Shown: in pieces, positions 1-7,683 of the stretch | How the letters are laid out: each line of letters opens with the position of its first letter | Numbering within the stretch: the stretch's first letter is position 1 | Assembly (NCBI RefSeq): GCF_047249845.1 | Contig: NZ_JBKTWO010000011.1 | Coordinates: forward strand, 1 to 64,000 | DNA length: 64,000 nucleotides | Reading direction: 5' to 3' | From: Thomasclavelia sp047249845 | GTDB taxonomy: Bacteria > Bacillota_I > Bacilli_A > Erysipelotrichales > Coprobacillaceae | Program-made: the position numbers and the translations under genes | Notes under the pieces: generated by a model | The model's input: only the letters and a program-made list of their open reading frames with translations | What the model was told of the DNA's origin: nothing | Databases searched by the model: none

Positions 1-24
1 GAAAAAAAGAAGATTGTTAATGAT

Positions 25-56
25 AAACGGTTATGAATATTCATAACCGTTTTTTA
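25..56 (+). terminator. Rho-independent terminator of an upstream gene
   Basis: A perfect 28-base inverted repeat (25-52) is followed by a short T tract. It must end a gene lying to the left of the window. In related genomes mnmE precedes mnmG, but the upstream gene is not visible here. Confidence 0.8.
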
Positions 57-127
57 CATTTATAGGTGTTGCAATAAATAATATTTCATAAGAATGAGTG
101 TGTTTATTGTTAATTAAACATAGTAAT

Positions 128-155
128 AGGAGGATATCACATGATTATCCCATAA
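128..155 (+). other. Possible tiny leader ORF (4 codons)
   Basis: A strong AGGAGG (128-133) lies 7 bases before an ATG at 141. The frame reads Met-Ile-Ile-Pro and stops at 155, about 40 bases before the next gene. It could be a translated leader or simply an isolated ribosome-binding sequence. Nothing else supports expression. Confidence 0.2.
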
Positions 156-195
156 TTAAACTTTAGTATATTAATAAAAGAAAGGAAATGTTTAA

Positions 196-564
196 ATGAA
201 AAAAATTAAAACTTGGTTTAATAAACCGGCATTTACATTAGTTTGTTATGTATTAGCAATTTTATTATTGGGATACACATTATTTACAATAAAAAATTCA
301 TATGATTATATTGCTTCATTAGTATTGCAAGGAAATGTTTCTTGGAGTACTGATATAAAAGATATATTTTCATATTTTGTAGGTAATTCGGTTAGTTATT
401 TATTTTATGCTTTTTCTTTTATGTTCTTTGGAAAAGTAATTAATATTTTAAAACCAAAACTGATCAAAGAAGAAATTGAAATTAATGAAGAAGTTGAAAT
501 TAATGAAGAAATTGAGCCGGTTAAAGAAACAATAGAATCTAATGAAGATATAATAGAAGCATAG
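196..564 (+). CDS. Small membrane protein with acidic C-terminal tail
   Basis: I do not recognise this 122-residue protein. It has two hydrophobic segments (about residues 12-32 and 55-80) that should span the membrane. They are followed by a strongly acidic tail built from a six-residue repeat of the EIEINE/EVEINE type, encoded by an 18-bp tandem repeat. The start follows an AAAGGAAA ribosome site. A terminator hairpin follows at 572, so it is probably a single-gene unit between the upstream operon and mnmG. No catalytic motif is visible and no function can be assigned. Confidence 0.65.
   Translation: MKKIKTWFNKPAFTLVCYVLAILLLGYTLFTIKNSYDYIASLVLQGNVSWSTDIKDIFSYFVGNSVSYLFYAFSFMFFGKVINILKPKLIKEEIEINEEVEINEEIEPVKETIESNEDIIEA
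469..516 (+). repeat. 18-bp tandem repeat inside a coding region
   Basis: Units at 469-486 and 487-504 differ at one base, and a partial third unit runs to about 516. In frame they encode the acidic six-residue repeat near the end of the small membrane protein. Confidence 0.75.
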
Positions 565-571
565 TGCTCTT

Positions 572-600
572 CCTCCATATTATAAGTGGAGGTTTTTATT
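572..600 (+). terminator. Rho-independent terminator
   Basis: Stem CCTCCA/TGGAGG (572-577 and 587-592) followed by a T tract. It ends the small membrane-protein gene. Confidence 0.8.
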
Positions 601-676
601 TTTGTAAAATAGATTAAAAATAATGAAGATATAATAATTATAGTAATAAAAGTGTTTTATTGAAAACGGATAATTG

Positions 677-705
677 TTTAAAAAGTAGAGAATTTGTAGT
701 ACAAT
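677..705 (+). promoter_or_regulatory. Probable sigma-A promoter of mnmG
   Basis: TTTAAA (677-682), a 17-base spacer and TACAAT (700-705) lie 30 bases before the mnmG start. They sit just after the upstream terminator region. Confidence 0.5.
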
Positions 706-734
706 AGATTAGGATTAAGGAGGGAATATAATAA

Positions 735-2597
735 ATGTATGATGTTATTGTGGTAGGTGGTGGTCATGCTGGAATTGAAGCAGCATTAGCGCCAGCTAGA
801 ATGAATCAAAAAACTGTTTTAATTACATCTAATTTTAATAATGTTGGAAGCCTTCCTTGTAATACTTCAATTGGAGGACCCGCTAAAGGAATAATTGTTC
901 GTGAAATAGATGCTTTAGGTGGACAAATGTCAAAAACTGCTGATAGAACATATTTACAAATGAAAATGTTAAATACTGCTAAGGGACCAGGAGTACAGTC
1001 ATTACGGGCTCAAGCGGATAAACAAGCTTATCCAAGGTATATGAGAGAAGTATTACAGCAGCAAGAAAATTTAGATATTATAGAAGGAATGGTTGAAGAT
1101 TTAATTATTGAAGATAATTGTGCTAAAGGAGTTATTCTAGCTGATGGTCATGAAATAAAAGGGACAATAGTCATTTTAACAACTGGAACTTATTTAAAGT
1201 CTGAAATATTGTGTGGGGATCAGAAATATGCTAGTGGACCAGATGAAGAAAAAGAATCAAAATTTTTATCAGAACGTTTGAGAGCTTTAGGCTTAAGAAT
1301 ACAGCGTTTAAAAACAGGAACTCCTCCTCGAGTAGAAATTGATAGTATTGATTATTCAAAGACAAGCTTACAGCCAGGAACAGATGCCAAGCTTGCTTTT
1401 AGTTATCAAACAGATGAATTTATACCATTAGAGAAACAGTTGCCATGTTATCTGACTTATACAAATGAAAAAACTCATCAAATAATTTGTAATAATTTAG
1501 AACGTTCAAGTATGTATGGAGGATATGTTAGTGGTATTGGACCACGTTATTGCCCTTCTATTGAGGATAAAGTAGTTAAATTTTCAGATAAATCACAACA
1601 TCAAATCTTTTTAGAACCAGAATCACGAGAAATGAATACAATTTATGTACAGGGTTTTTCTACTTCACTTCCTCATGATGTTCAAGAAGAGATGATAAGA
1701 ACTATTCCAGGACTTGAAAACTGTAAAATCTTGAAATATGCATATGCTATAGAGTATGATGCAATTGATCCTTTACAATTATGGCCTACATTAGAAACAA
1801 AGGTTGTTAATAATTTATTTACTGCAGGTCAAATTAATGGGACTAGTGGTTATGAAGAGGCTGCTGGTCAAGGACTAATTGCAGGGATTAATGCAACATT
1901 AAAAATTCAGAATAAAGATCCATTAATTTTAAAACGTGATGAAGCTTATATTGGTGTAATGATTGATGATTTAGTTACTAAAGGAACTGAAGAACCATAT
2001 CGAATGTTAACAAGCCGAGCTGAATATCGTTTATTGATACGTCATGATAATGCTGATGAAAGATTGATAAAATATGGTCATGATGTTGGTCTTGTTAGTG
2101 ATGAGATATATCAAAAATATCTAGATAAGATGGATGGTATTTTTAAGGAGATTGAAAGGCTTGATAATATTCGCTTTACGCCAAAGCATTCAATCAATGA
2201 TATTTTAGAACAGTTAGGATCTACTAGACTAAATGAGGGAATTAGTGCAAAAGAATTAATCAAAAGACCTGAATTAGATTATGAAAAAATCTTACCGTTT
2301 ATTGAGGCACCTAAACTAAGTGAAGAACAAAGAAAAAGAATTACAATTTTAATTAAATATAAAGGGTATATTGACAAATCATTACGTCAAGCAGCTAAAC
2401 AAAAGAAAATGGAAGAAAAAAAGATTCCTAATGATATAAATTATGAAGATATTAATAATTTGGCATTAGAAGCAAAGCAAAAGTTGAGTATGATTCGTCC
2501 TTTAACTATAGGACAAGCCTCAAGAATCTCAGGAATCAATCCAGCAGATATTTCAGTGTTATTAATCTATTTAAAACAAAAATATAATGAGGAATAA
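735..2597 (+). CDS. mnmG: tRNA uridine-5-carboxymethylaminomethyl modification enzyme MnmG
   Basis: MnmG (GidA) works with MnmE to install the cmnm5 group on the wobble uridine of certain tRNAs, using FAD, NADH and a folate one-carbon donor, in the cytosol. The N-terminus carries the FAD-binding GGGHAGIEAA dinucleotide motif. It is followed by the family signatures SIGGPAKG and LRAQADK, then GTSGYEEAAGQG around residue 375. The C-terminal helical domain ends with the typical ASRISGINPADISVLL stretch used for MnmE and tRNA contact. At 620 residues it has the normal family length. A strong AAGGAGG precedes the ATG. rsmG follows 6 bases after the stop and then noc, the order seen near oriC in many Firmicutes. 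MnmE is expected just outside the window. Confidence 0.97.
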   Translation: MYDVIVVGGGHAGIEAALAPARMNQKTVLITSNFNNVGSLPCNTSIGGPAKGIIVREIDALGGQMSKTADRTYLQMKMLNTAKGPGVQSLRAQADKQAYPRYMREVLQQQENLDIIEGMVEDLIIEDNCAKGVILADGHEIKGTIVILTTGTYLKSEILCGDQKYASGPDEEKESKFLSERLRALGLRIQRLKTGTPPRVEIDSIDYSKTSLQPGTDAKLAFSYQTDEFIPLEKQLPCYLTYTNEKTHQIICNNLERSSMYGGYVSGIGPRYCPSIEDKVVKFSDKSQHQIFLEPESREMNTIYVQGFSTSLPHDVQEEMIRTIPGLENCKILKYAYAIEYDAIDPLQLWPTLETKVVNNLFTAGQINGTSGYEEAAGQGLIAGINATLKIQNKDPLILKRDEAYIGVMIDDLVTKGTEEPYRMLTSRAEYRLLIRHDNADERLIKYGHDVGLVSDEIYQKYLDKMDGIFKEIERLDNIRFTPKHSINDILEQLGSTRLNEGISAKELIKRPELDYEKILPFIEAPKLSEEQRKRITILIKYKGYIDKSLRQAAKQKKMEEKKIPNDINYEDINNLALEAKQKLSMIRPLTIGQASRISGINPADISVLLIYLKQKYNEE

Positions 2598-2603
2598 GAA
2601 TAC

Positions 2604-3305
2604 ATGTCAAAAGAAGAATTTATTAAACAGTTAGAAGAAAAGGGGATACTTTTAAAAGACTTTCAGATTAAACAGTTTCAACAATATTTTAAAACTTTAG
2701 TTGAATGGAATGAAAAGATGAATTTAACTGCAATAACAGATGAAGAAGAAGTATATCTAAAACATTTTTATGATTCGCTAACTATTGCATTTGATTTTGA
2801 GTTTAATAACCAAAATATCGTTGATGTTGGCGCAGGAGCTGGATTTCCAAGTATTCCTTTAAAAATTGTATATCCAGATTTAAAAATAACAATTGTTGAT
2901 TCACTAACAAAAAGAATTACTTTTTTAAATCATTTATTTCAGGAACTGGCATTGAATGATTGTAAAGCGATTAGTGCTCGAGCTGAGGATTATGCTAAAG
3001 ATAATCGTGAGAAATGTGATATAGTAATGGCAAGAGCAGTTGCAAAACTAAATATATTAGATGAACTTTGTTTACCTTTAGTTAAAAGGGGCGGATATTT
3101 TTTAGCCTTAAAAGGACTCAAAGCAGATGAAGAATTAAATGAAGCTAAAAAGGGCATTAGTATCTTAGGTGGGAAAGTAGAAAAGGTTGTTGATTTTACA
3201 TTAACTAATGAGAATCATCGAAGTAATATAGTTATTAAGAAAATAAAAGCAACACCAAATAAATTTCCTCGGATGTTCGCTAAAATAAAAAAACAACCAT
3301 TGTAG
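2604..3305 (+). CDS. rsmG: 16S rRNA (guanine527-N7)-methyltransferase RsmG
   Basis: RsmG (GidB) methylates N7 of G527 in 16S rRNA using S-adenosylmethionine. The 233-residue protein has the expected N-terminal helices with WNEKMNLTAI and the KHFYDSL stretch. The SAM-binding loop DVGAGAGFPSIPLKI is near residue 72, with further Rossmann elements and VMARAVAKL after it. It sits between mnmG (6-base gap) and noc (8-base gap) and is surely co-transcribed with them. A GAGGA ribosome site lies in the end of mnmG. Loss of this enzyme in other bacteria gives low-level streptomycin resistance; that is family knowledge, not something read here. Confidence 0.96.
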   Translation: MSKEEFIKQLEEKGILLKDFQIKQFQQYFKTLVEWNEKMNLTAITDEEEVYLKHFYDSLTIAFDFEFNNQNIVDVGAGAGFPSIPLKIVYPDLKITIVDSLTKRITFLNHLFQELALNDCKAISARAEDYAKDNREKCDIVMARAVAKLNILDELCLPLVKRGGYFLALKGLKADEELNEAKKGISILGGKVEKVVDFTLTNENHRSNIVIKKIKATPNKFPRMFAKIKKQPL

Positions 3306-3313
3306 GAGGAAAT

Positions 3314-4084
3314 ATGTTAGAGAAGGTATATAAGCAAATAGATATTAATAAAATTGAAGCTAATGAAAACCAGCCTCGTAAAGTATTTGATGATGAAAAA
3401 ATTGAAGAATTAGCTATTTCAATTAAAGAAAATGGTTTGATTCAGCCAATAATTGTTCGTAAATTAAATCGTAATTATCAAATAATAGCAGGAGAAAGAC
3501 GTTTTCGTGCTTGCAAATTAGCAGGGTTAAAAACAGTACCATGTATTATCAAAGATATTGATGACAAACAGGTAGATACATATGCAATTATTGAAAATAT
3601 CCAGCGAGAGAATTTATCACCAATTGAAGAAGCTAAAGCTTATAAAACATTAATAGATACCTATGCTATGAATCAAACTGAGTTAGCTAATAAAGTTGGA
3701 AAAAAACAATCTACTATAGCTAATAAATTAAGGTTATTAAAGTTATCAGATGATGTTAAATATGCATTAAAAGCAAAGCAAATTACTGAGCGTCATGCAA
3801 GAGCAATGTTATCTCTAGATAAGGAAAGACAGCAATCAGTATTACAAGAAATATTAAAAAAATCATTAAATGTTAAGCAAACAGAATTATTGGTAAGTAA
3901 GCCATTAAAAGAAAAAGCTAAGCCAAAAAAAGGACCACGAAAAGCTGTCTCACAAAATTTTAAGATTGCAATTAATACTATTAATCAAGCAACTGAACTG
4001 ATTCAAAAATCTGGGATTCCAGTAATTAGTGAAACAGAAGAAGCTGATGATGAATATATTATTACATTAAGAGTGAAAAAATAA
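3314..4084 (+). CDS. noc: ParB-family nucleoid occlusion protein Noc, short N-terminus
   Basis: Noc is a ParB-like CTP-dependent DNA clamp that blocks division-septum assembly over the chromosome. The protein has NENQPRKVF, the ENGLIQPI box and the GERRFRA nucleotide-binding patch near residue 63. IENIQRENLSPIEEA and a helix-turn-helix region (about 110-140, with STIANKLRLLKL) follow. The C-terminal dimer domain closely follows Bacillus Noc in pattern, and the rsmG-noc position also matches. The oddity is the N-terminus: only about 18 residues precede NQPR, whereas Bacillus Noc carries an amphipathic membrane-targeting helix of some 25-40 residues there. The start is fixed by AGGAGG directly upstream and by the preceding rsmG stop. 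Membrane attachment may therefore be lost or arranged differently. It could also be a second general ParB; soj-parB lies 22 kb away. Confidence 0.88.
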   Translation: MLEKVYKQIDINKIEANENQPRKVFDDEKIEELAISIKENGLIQPIIVRKLNRNYQIIAGERRFRACKLAGLKTVPCIIKDIDDKQVDTYAIIENIQRENLSPIEEAKAYKTLIDTYAMNQTELANKVGKKQSTIANKLRLLKLSDDVKYALKAKQITERHARAMLSLDKERQQSVLQEILKKSLNVKQTELLVSKPLKEKAKPKKGPRKAVSQNFKIAINTINQATELIQKSGIPVISETEEADDEYIITLRVKK

Positions 4085-4190
4085 TTATAAGAGATAAAAT
4101 AATTTATAAGTATATTAATAATTAGATCTTATGTTATGTATCTAAATAGAATAATTTTGGAAAGTAAATAGGATTGGGTAAATGTTTTCT

Positions 4191-4215
4191 AAGGACTAAT
4201 TTTAGTCCTTATTTT
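4191..4215 (+). terminator. Weak terminator-like hairpin
   Basis: Stem AAGGACT/AGTCCTT (4191-4197 and 4204-4210) followed by ATTTTA. It lies between noc and the Spx-like gene and may end the mnmG-rsmG-noc transcript. The T tract is poor. Confidence 0.4.
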
Positions 4216-4231
4216 AGATGGAGGGATATTA

Positions 4232-4609
4232 ATGATAAGAGTTTATACTGCACCAGGCAGTCGTTCAGGAAGATTGGTTGTCAGGTGGTTAAAGGAAAAT
4301 AATTTGAGTTTTATTGAAAAAAATATTTTTTCATCTGATTTGCATATTAATGAAATAAGAGAAATATTAGAGAGATGTGAAAATGGAACAGATGATATTA
4401 TTTCAAAAAATAGTAAGATCATTAAAGCATCTAAAATAGATTTTAATAATATGAAAATGGAAGATTTAATTAATTTTATAAAAAATAACCCTTCAATATT
4501 GAAAAGGCCAATTATTATGGATGAACATCATTTTTTAGTCGGGTATAATGTAGAAGAAATTAGAATTTTTATACCACGTAGTCAAAGGAGAAAGAATAGT
4601 GAGGTTTAA
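4232..4609 (+). CDS. Spx/ArsC-family protein lacking the CXXC redox switch
   Basis: Spx proteins bind the alpha subunit C-terminal domain of RNA polymerase and redirect transcription under thiol stress. This 125-residue protein has the family layout. It shows an N-terminal thioredoxin-like strand YTAPGS and GTDDIISKNS with Gly52 at the position used to contact RNA polymerase. The C-terminal half has RRPII-type KRPIIMDE, VGYNVEEIR and a basic tail. The two cysteines of the Spx switch (positions 10 and 13) are replaced by Ser10 and Gly13 in GSRSGR. The protein should therefore keep the polymerase-binding surface but not sense oxidants by a disulfide. The next gene overlaps by 11 bases, which ties the two products together. 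An arsenate-reductase role is unlikely without the catalytic cysteine. Confidence 0.8.
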   Translation: MIRVYTAPGSRSGRLVVRWLKENNLSFIEKNIFSSDLHINEIREILERCENGTDDIISKNSKIIKASKIDFNNMKMEDLINFIKNNPSILKRPIIMDEHHFLVGYNVEEIRIFIPRSQRRKNSEV

Positions 4610-5048
4610 TATGTGTCAGGAATGTTATAGTAATGACAGTAGAGCTACCCCTAAAATCCGACCAAGAGAATGTCTGGAGCATCATAGACAATATATATGT
4701 GGTACTTGTGGGCGCTGTATTTGTATTGAAAGTGATAAAAAAAGAAAAGTACAACGTTGGAATTTTCCATTTAAAACGTTAGAAATAGCAAAATTATATT
4801 TAAGAACTGCTGATTATACTATGAAAAAAGCATGTACTATTTATAAGATTACAAATAATAAAGGACGTATCTCATATAAGATTTTTGCTAATAGCACGGA
4901 TGTTGAAAAATATTTAAAAATAAACCAGGATAAAATTAGTGAACCTGTTTTTTCATTGGGTGAGTATAAAGAGTATCCAAATACCCAAGTTCGAAAACTT
5001 GCAGCAGATGAAGTCAAGAAATATATGATTGAATATGAAAAGAATTAA
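4599..5048 (+). CDS. Cysteine-rich protein coupled to the Spx-like gene
   Basis: I do not recognise this 149-residue protein. Cysteines at residues 6, 9, 25, 34, 37, 40 and 42 form CxxC, then CGTCGRCIC, which looks like a zinc- or metal-binding module. A basic, mainly helical and strand-rich remainder follows without known motifs. Two starts are possible: GTG at 4599, 8 bases after AAAGGAG, or ATG at 4611, 6 bases after GAGG; both keep all the cysteines. The gene overlaps the end of the Spx-like gene, so translation is probably coupled. A metal-dependent redox or RNA polymerase-linked role beside an Spx relative is an attractive guess but only a guess. Confidence 0.6.
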   Translation: MRFNMCQECYSNDSRATPKIRPRECLEHHRQYICGTCGRCICIESDKKRKVQRWNFPFKTLEIAKLYLRTADYTMKKACTIYKITNNKGRISYKIFANSTDVEKYLKINQDKISEPVFSLGEYKEYPNTQVRKLAADEVKKYMIEYEKN

Positions 5049-5072
5049 TAGCGAGTTATTTAACTCGCTATT
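5047..5072. terminator. Bidirectional terminator between convergent genes
   Basis: An 11-bp stem (5047-5057 and 5062-5072) with a 4-base loop and T/A-rich flanks. It overlaps the stop codons of both the cysteine-rich gene on the plus strand and the MerR gene on the minus strand. Confidence 0.8.
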
Positions 5073-5869
5073 TCTATTGTTATTCGAGTTAGATAATGAT
5101 TTTTAGATCTTTCACAAATATCAGAAATAATATATTCTTCAAATGCATATTGACCTAAGATAATCTTATGTTCACTTGCATAATTTAACATTCTTAAATA
5201 TGAGTCATAGAGTTTATTTTCACTACCATGATGATATCCACATAAATAATTTCCAGCTTTTTTGACAAATGTTTGTTGTGTAGAATTATTAGTGGTAGTA
5301 AATAGATAGGAGTAGTTAGTTACGTTATTATTAATAATATTTTCTATCTTCATCATTACACCTACAAATTCACCTGTAATTATCTGATTACCTTCAATAA
5401 AAGTAGTATAATCATTCATAAAAGAAGCAAAATCTTTTGATGTGGTATTTTCTAGGTTTGCAGATAAAAGTAATCTAGTTTCTTCAAGATATTCAACTTT
5501 TATTTCATCATAATTTGCATTTAGAGCATCAGTAGTAAAAGTTTGATAACTTTTTATTAGCTCATGAATATGCTGCATTTCATTAATATATTCAATCAGT
5601 TTATTTTCTTGTTGTTTAAGAAGATCAAGGAATAACTCAGGAGTACGTTTATCAAGATATACTTGAATATCTTTTAAAGACATTCCGAGTTTTTTTAAAG
5701 CTAGTATCACTTTAAAGGTGTCATATTGACGATATGAATAGAAACGATATCCTTTATCATTTATATAAATTGGTTTAAACAAATTTATTTCATCATAATG
5801 AAATAAAACGTGTTTTTCAACACCACAAATTTTAGCAAAAGTACCACAAGATAATAATTTTTCTTTCAT
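5060..5869 (-). CDS. MerR-family transcriptional regulator with effector-binding domain
   Basis: The N-terminal 75 residues are a MerR winged helix: FAKICGVEKHVLFHYDEINLFKP, then GYRFYSYRQYD and LGMSLKDIQVYL. A long dimerisation helix follows (about 80-120), then a C-terminal domain of about 140 residues that looks like a GyrI/BmrR-type ligand-binding fold. At 269 residues it matches the multidrug-responsive MerR group. It is transcribed away from a two-gene ABC exporter. A MerR-style operator with a 19-base promoter spacer lies between them, so the simplest reading is a drug- or lipid-sensing activator of that exporter. AAGGAGG precedes its ATG. The ligand is unknown. Confidence 0.88.
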   Translation of the reverse strand: MKEKLLSCGTFAKICGVEKHVLFHYDEINLFKPIYINDKGYRFYSYRQYDTFKVILALKKLGMSLKDIQVYLDKRTPELFLDLLKQQENKLIEYINEMQHIHELIKSYQTFTTDALNANYDEIKVEYLEETRLLLSANLENTTSKDFASFMNDYTTFIEGNQIITGEFVGVMMKIENIINNNVTNYSYLFTTTNNSTQQTFVKKAGNYLCGYHHGSENKLYDSYLRMLNYASEHKIILGQYAFEEYIISDICERSKNHYLTRITIEIAS

Positions 5870-5882
5870 TTATTATTCCTCC

Positions 5883-5913
5883 TTGACTATAAGGTTACCT
5901 TATAGTCTATCAT
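5883..5913 (+). promoter_or_regulatory. MerR-type promoter/operator with 19-bp spacer
   Basis: TTGACT (5883-5888), exactly 19 bases, then TATCAT (5908-5913). The spacer region holds a perfect dyad of 10-bp arms around 3 bases (5885-5907). An over-long spacer carrying the operator is the hallmark of MerR-activated promoters. It would drive the ABC exporter genes. Confidence 0.8.
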
Positions 5914-5952
5914 AGATACAGTTGCTTCACAATACAATGAAAGGAGAAAGAT

Positions 5953-7683
5953 ATGAACTTAATCTTAAAGTATTTAAAAAACTATAAATTACTATTCTTT
6001 TTTAATGTAATTTCAGTTTTTGGATTTATTTTAGTTGAATTAGGAATTCCGACCATTGTAGCAACAATGATAGATGTTGGAGTTACTAATAAAGATGTTA
6101 GCTTTATCTATATGATGGGTGGCTGTATAGCTTTAGTTTCACTTATCGGTGTGGGTGGAACAATTGCTCTAGGATATTGTTGTTCAAAAATATCGACTGC
6201 GATCACACGCGATATTAGAAATGACATCTTTGAAAAGGTACAACAATTTACAGCTAATGAATTTAATCAAATTGGAACATCTTCAATGATTACAAGAACG
6301 AATAATGATGCTTTTCAAATCCAGCAATTTGTCAATGTCTTACTTCGAACTGCATTGATGACACCAATTATGTTTATCTTTAGTTTTATTATGACAGCAC
6401 GAGCTTCATTGCCGTTATCATATATTATTGCAGCAACAATTCCATTAATTATTTTAGGAGTAGTTATAGTTGCTAAGGTTACTAAACCAATTTCAGAAAA
6501 TCAACAAAGTTCATTAGATGATTTAAATCGTATTTCAAGAGAAAACCTTAGTGGAATTCGTGTGATTAGAGCATTTAATAATGATAGTTATGAGCAAGCA
6601 CGATTTAATGAAACCAATCATCATTTTACAAAATATTCTAAAAAATTATTTAAAATTATGACTATGACTCAGCCAATTTTCTTTATGCTGATGAATATTG
6701 CTGGTCTGTCAATATATTGGGTAGCAGCACATCTTATCTCTAGTGGTTCTTTAGAGATTGGACAACTAGTTGCTTTTATGGATTATTTATTTCATGCAAT
6801 GTTTTCTATTATGCTTTTTTGTACTGTATTTATGATGTATCCACGAGCTGAAGTATCAGCAAAGCGGATTGAAGAAGTATTTAAGTTAGAGCCTTTAATT
6901 AAGAATAAACCAATAGAAAGTGATTCAAATGAACAGGTAAGTATTGAATTTGATCATGTTACATTTGTTTATCCAGATGGTGAGGAGCCGGTTTTACAAG
7001 ATGTATCATTTAAGGTTTCAAAAGGTCAAATGATTGCCTTTATAGGGAGTACCGGTTCAGGTAAAAGTACATTAGTTAACTTAATTCCAAGATTTTATGA
7101 TGTAAGTAGCGGCAGTATTAAAATCAATGGTAAAGATATCCGTGATTATGATGTTTTGGAGTTACGTGATAAATTAGGGGTAATACCACAAAAAGCAGTA
7201 CTGTTTAGTGGTAGTATTGCTGATAACATTCGTTTTGGTAAAAAAGATGCCAGTGATGAAGAAGTAGAATATGCGGCTAAAGTTGCTCAAGCATATCCTT
7301 TTATTATGAAAAAAGAGCATGGTTTTGATGAGGAAATAAGTGAAGGAGCTACCAATGTTTCTGGAGGTCAAAAACAGCGTTTAAGTATAGCAAGGGCATT
7401 AGTACGTAAAGCTCAAATTTATATTTTTGATGATTCTTTTTCTGCATTAGATTTTAAAACAGATTCAATTTTAAGAAAAGAGTTAAAAAAAGAGATGAAG
7501 GATTCAATCATGATGGTTGTAGCTCAACGAATTTCAAGTATTATGGAAGCTGATCAAATTATTGTCTTAAATGAAGGCAAGGTAGTTGGTCATGGGACAC
7601 ATCGTGAATTATTAAAGGAATGTCAAATTTATCATGAGATAGCAACTTCTCAGTTAAGCGAGGAGGAGTTAGCTTATGAATAA
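5953..7683 (+). CDS. Heterodimeric ABC exporter, half with degenerate ATPase site
   Basis: A 576-residue half-transporter with six membrane segments (residues 10-300) and a C-terminal nucleotide-binding domain. It shows Walker A GSTGSGKST and signature VSGGQKQR. Walker B is FDDSFSALD, where the catalytic glutamate is Asp, and the H-loop histidine is Gln (VVAQR). These losses define the degenerate-site subunit of BmrCD/LmrCD-type exporters. It overlaps the next gene by 8 bases, and that partner has the intact glutamate and histidine. It lies downstream of the MerR operator. Substrates of such pairs are usually drugs, antimicrobial peptides or lipids; none can be deduced here. Confidence 0.9.
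   Translation: MNLILKYLKNYKLLFFFNVISVFGFILVELGIPTIVATMIDVGVTNKDVSFIYMMGGCIALVSLIGVGGTIALGYCCSKISTAITRDIRNDIFEKVQQFTANEFNQIGTSSMITRTNNDAFQIQQFVNVLLRTALMTPIMFIFSFIMTARASLPLSYIIAATIPLIILGVVIVAKVTKPISENQQSSLDDLNRISRENLSGIRVIRAFNNDSYEQARFNETNHHFTKYSKKLFKIMTMTQPIFFMLMNIAGLSIYWVAAHLISSGSLEIGQLVAFMDYLFHAMFSIMLFCTVFMMYPRAEVSAKRIEEVFKLEPLIKNKPIESDSNEQVSIEFDHVTFVYPDGEEPVLQDVSFKVSKGQMIAFIGSTGSGKSTLVNLIPRFYDVSSGSIKINGKDIRDYDVLELRDKLGVIPQKAVLFSGSIADNIRFGKKDASDEEVEYAAKVAQAYPFIMKKEHGFDEEISEGATNVSGGQKQRLSIARALVRKAQIYIFDDSFSALDFKTDSILRKELKKEMKDSIMMVVAQRISSIMEADQIIVLNEGKVVGHGTHRELLKECQIYHEIATSQLSEEELAYE

Noticed and set aside
4232..4609. Arsenate reductase as the function of the ArsC/Spx-family gene
   Set aside because: The catalytic cysteine position is Ser10, and the Gly52 region and C-terminal pattern are those of Spx.
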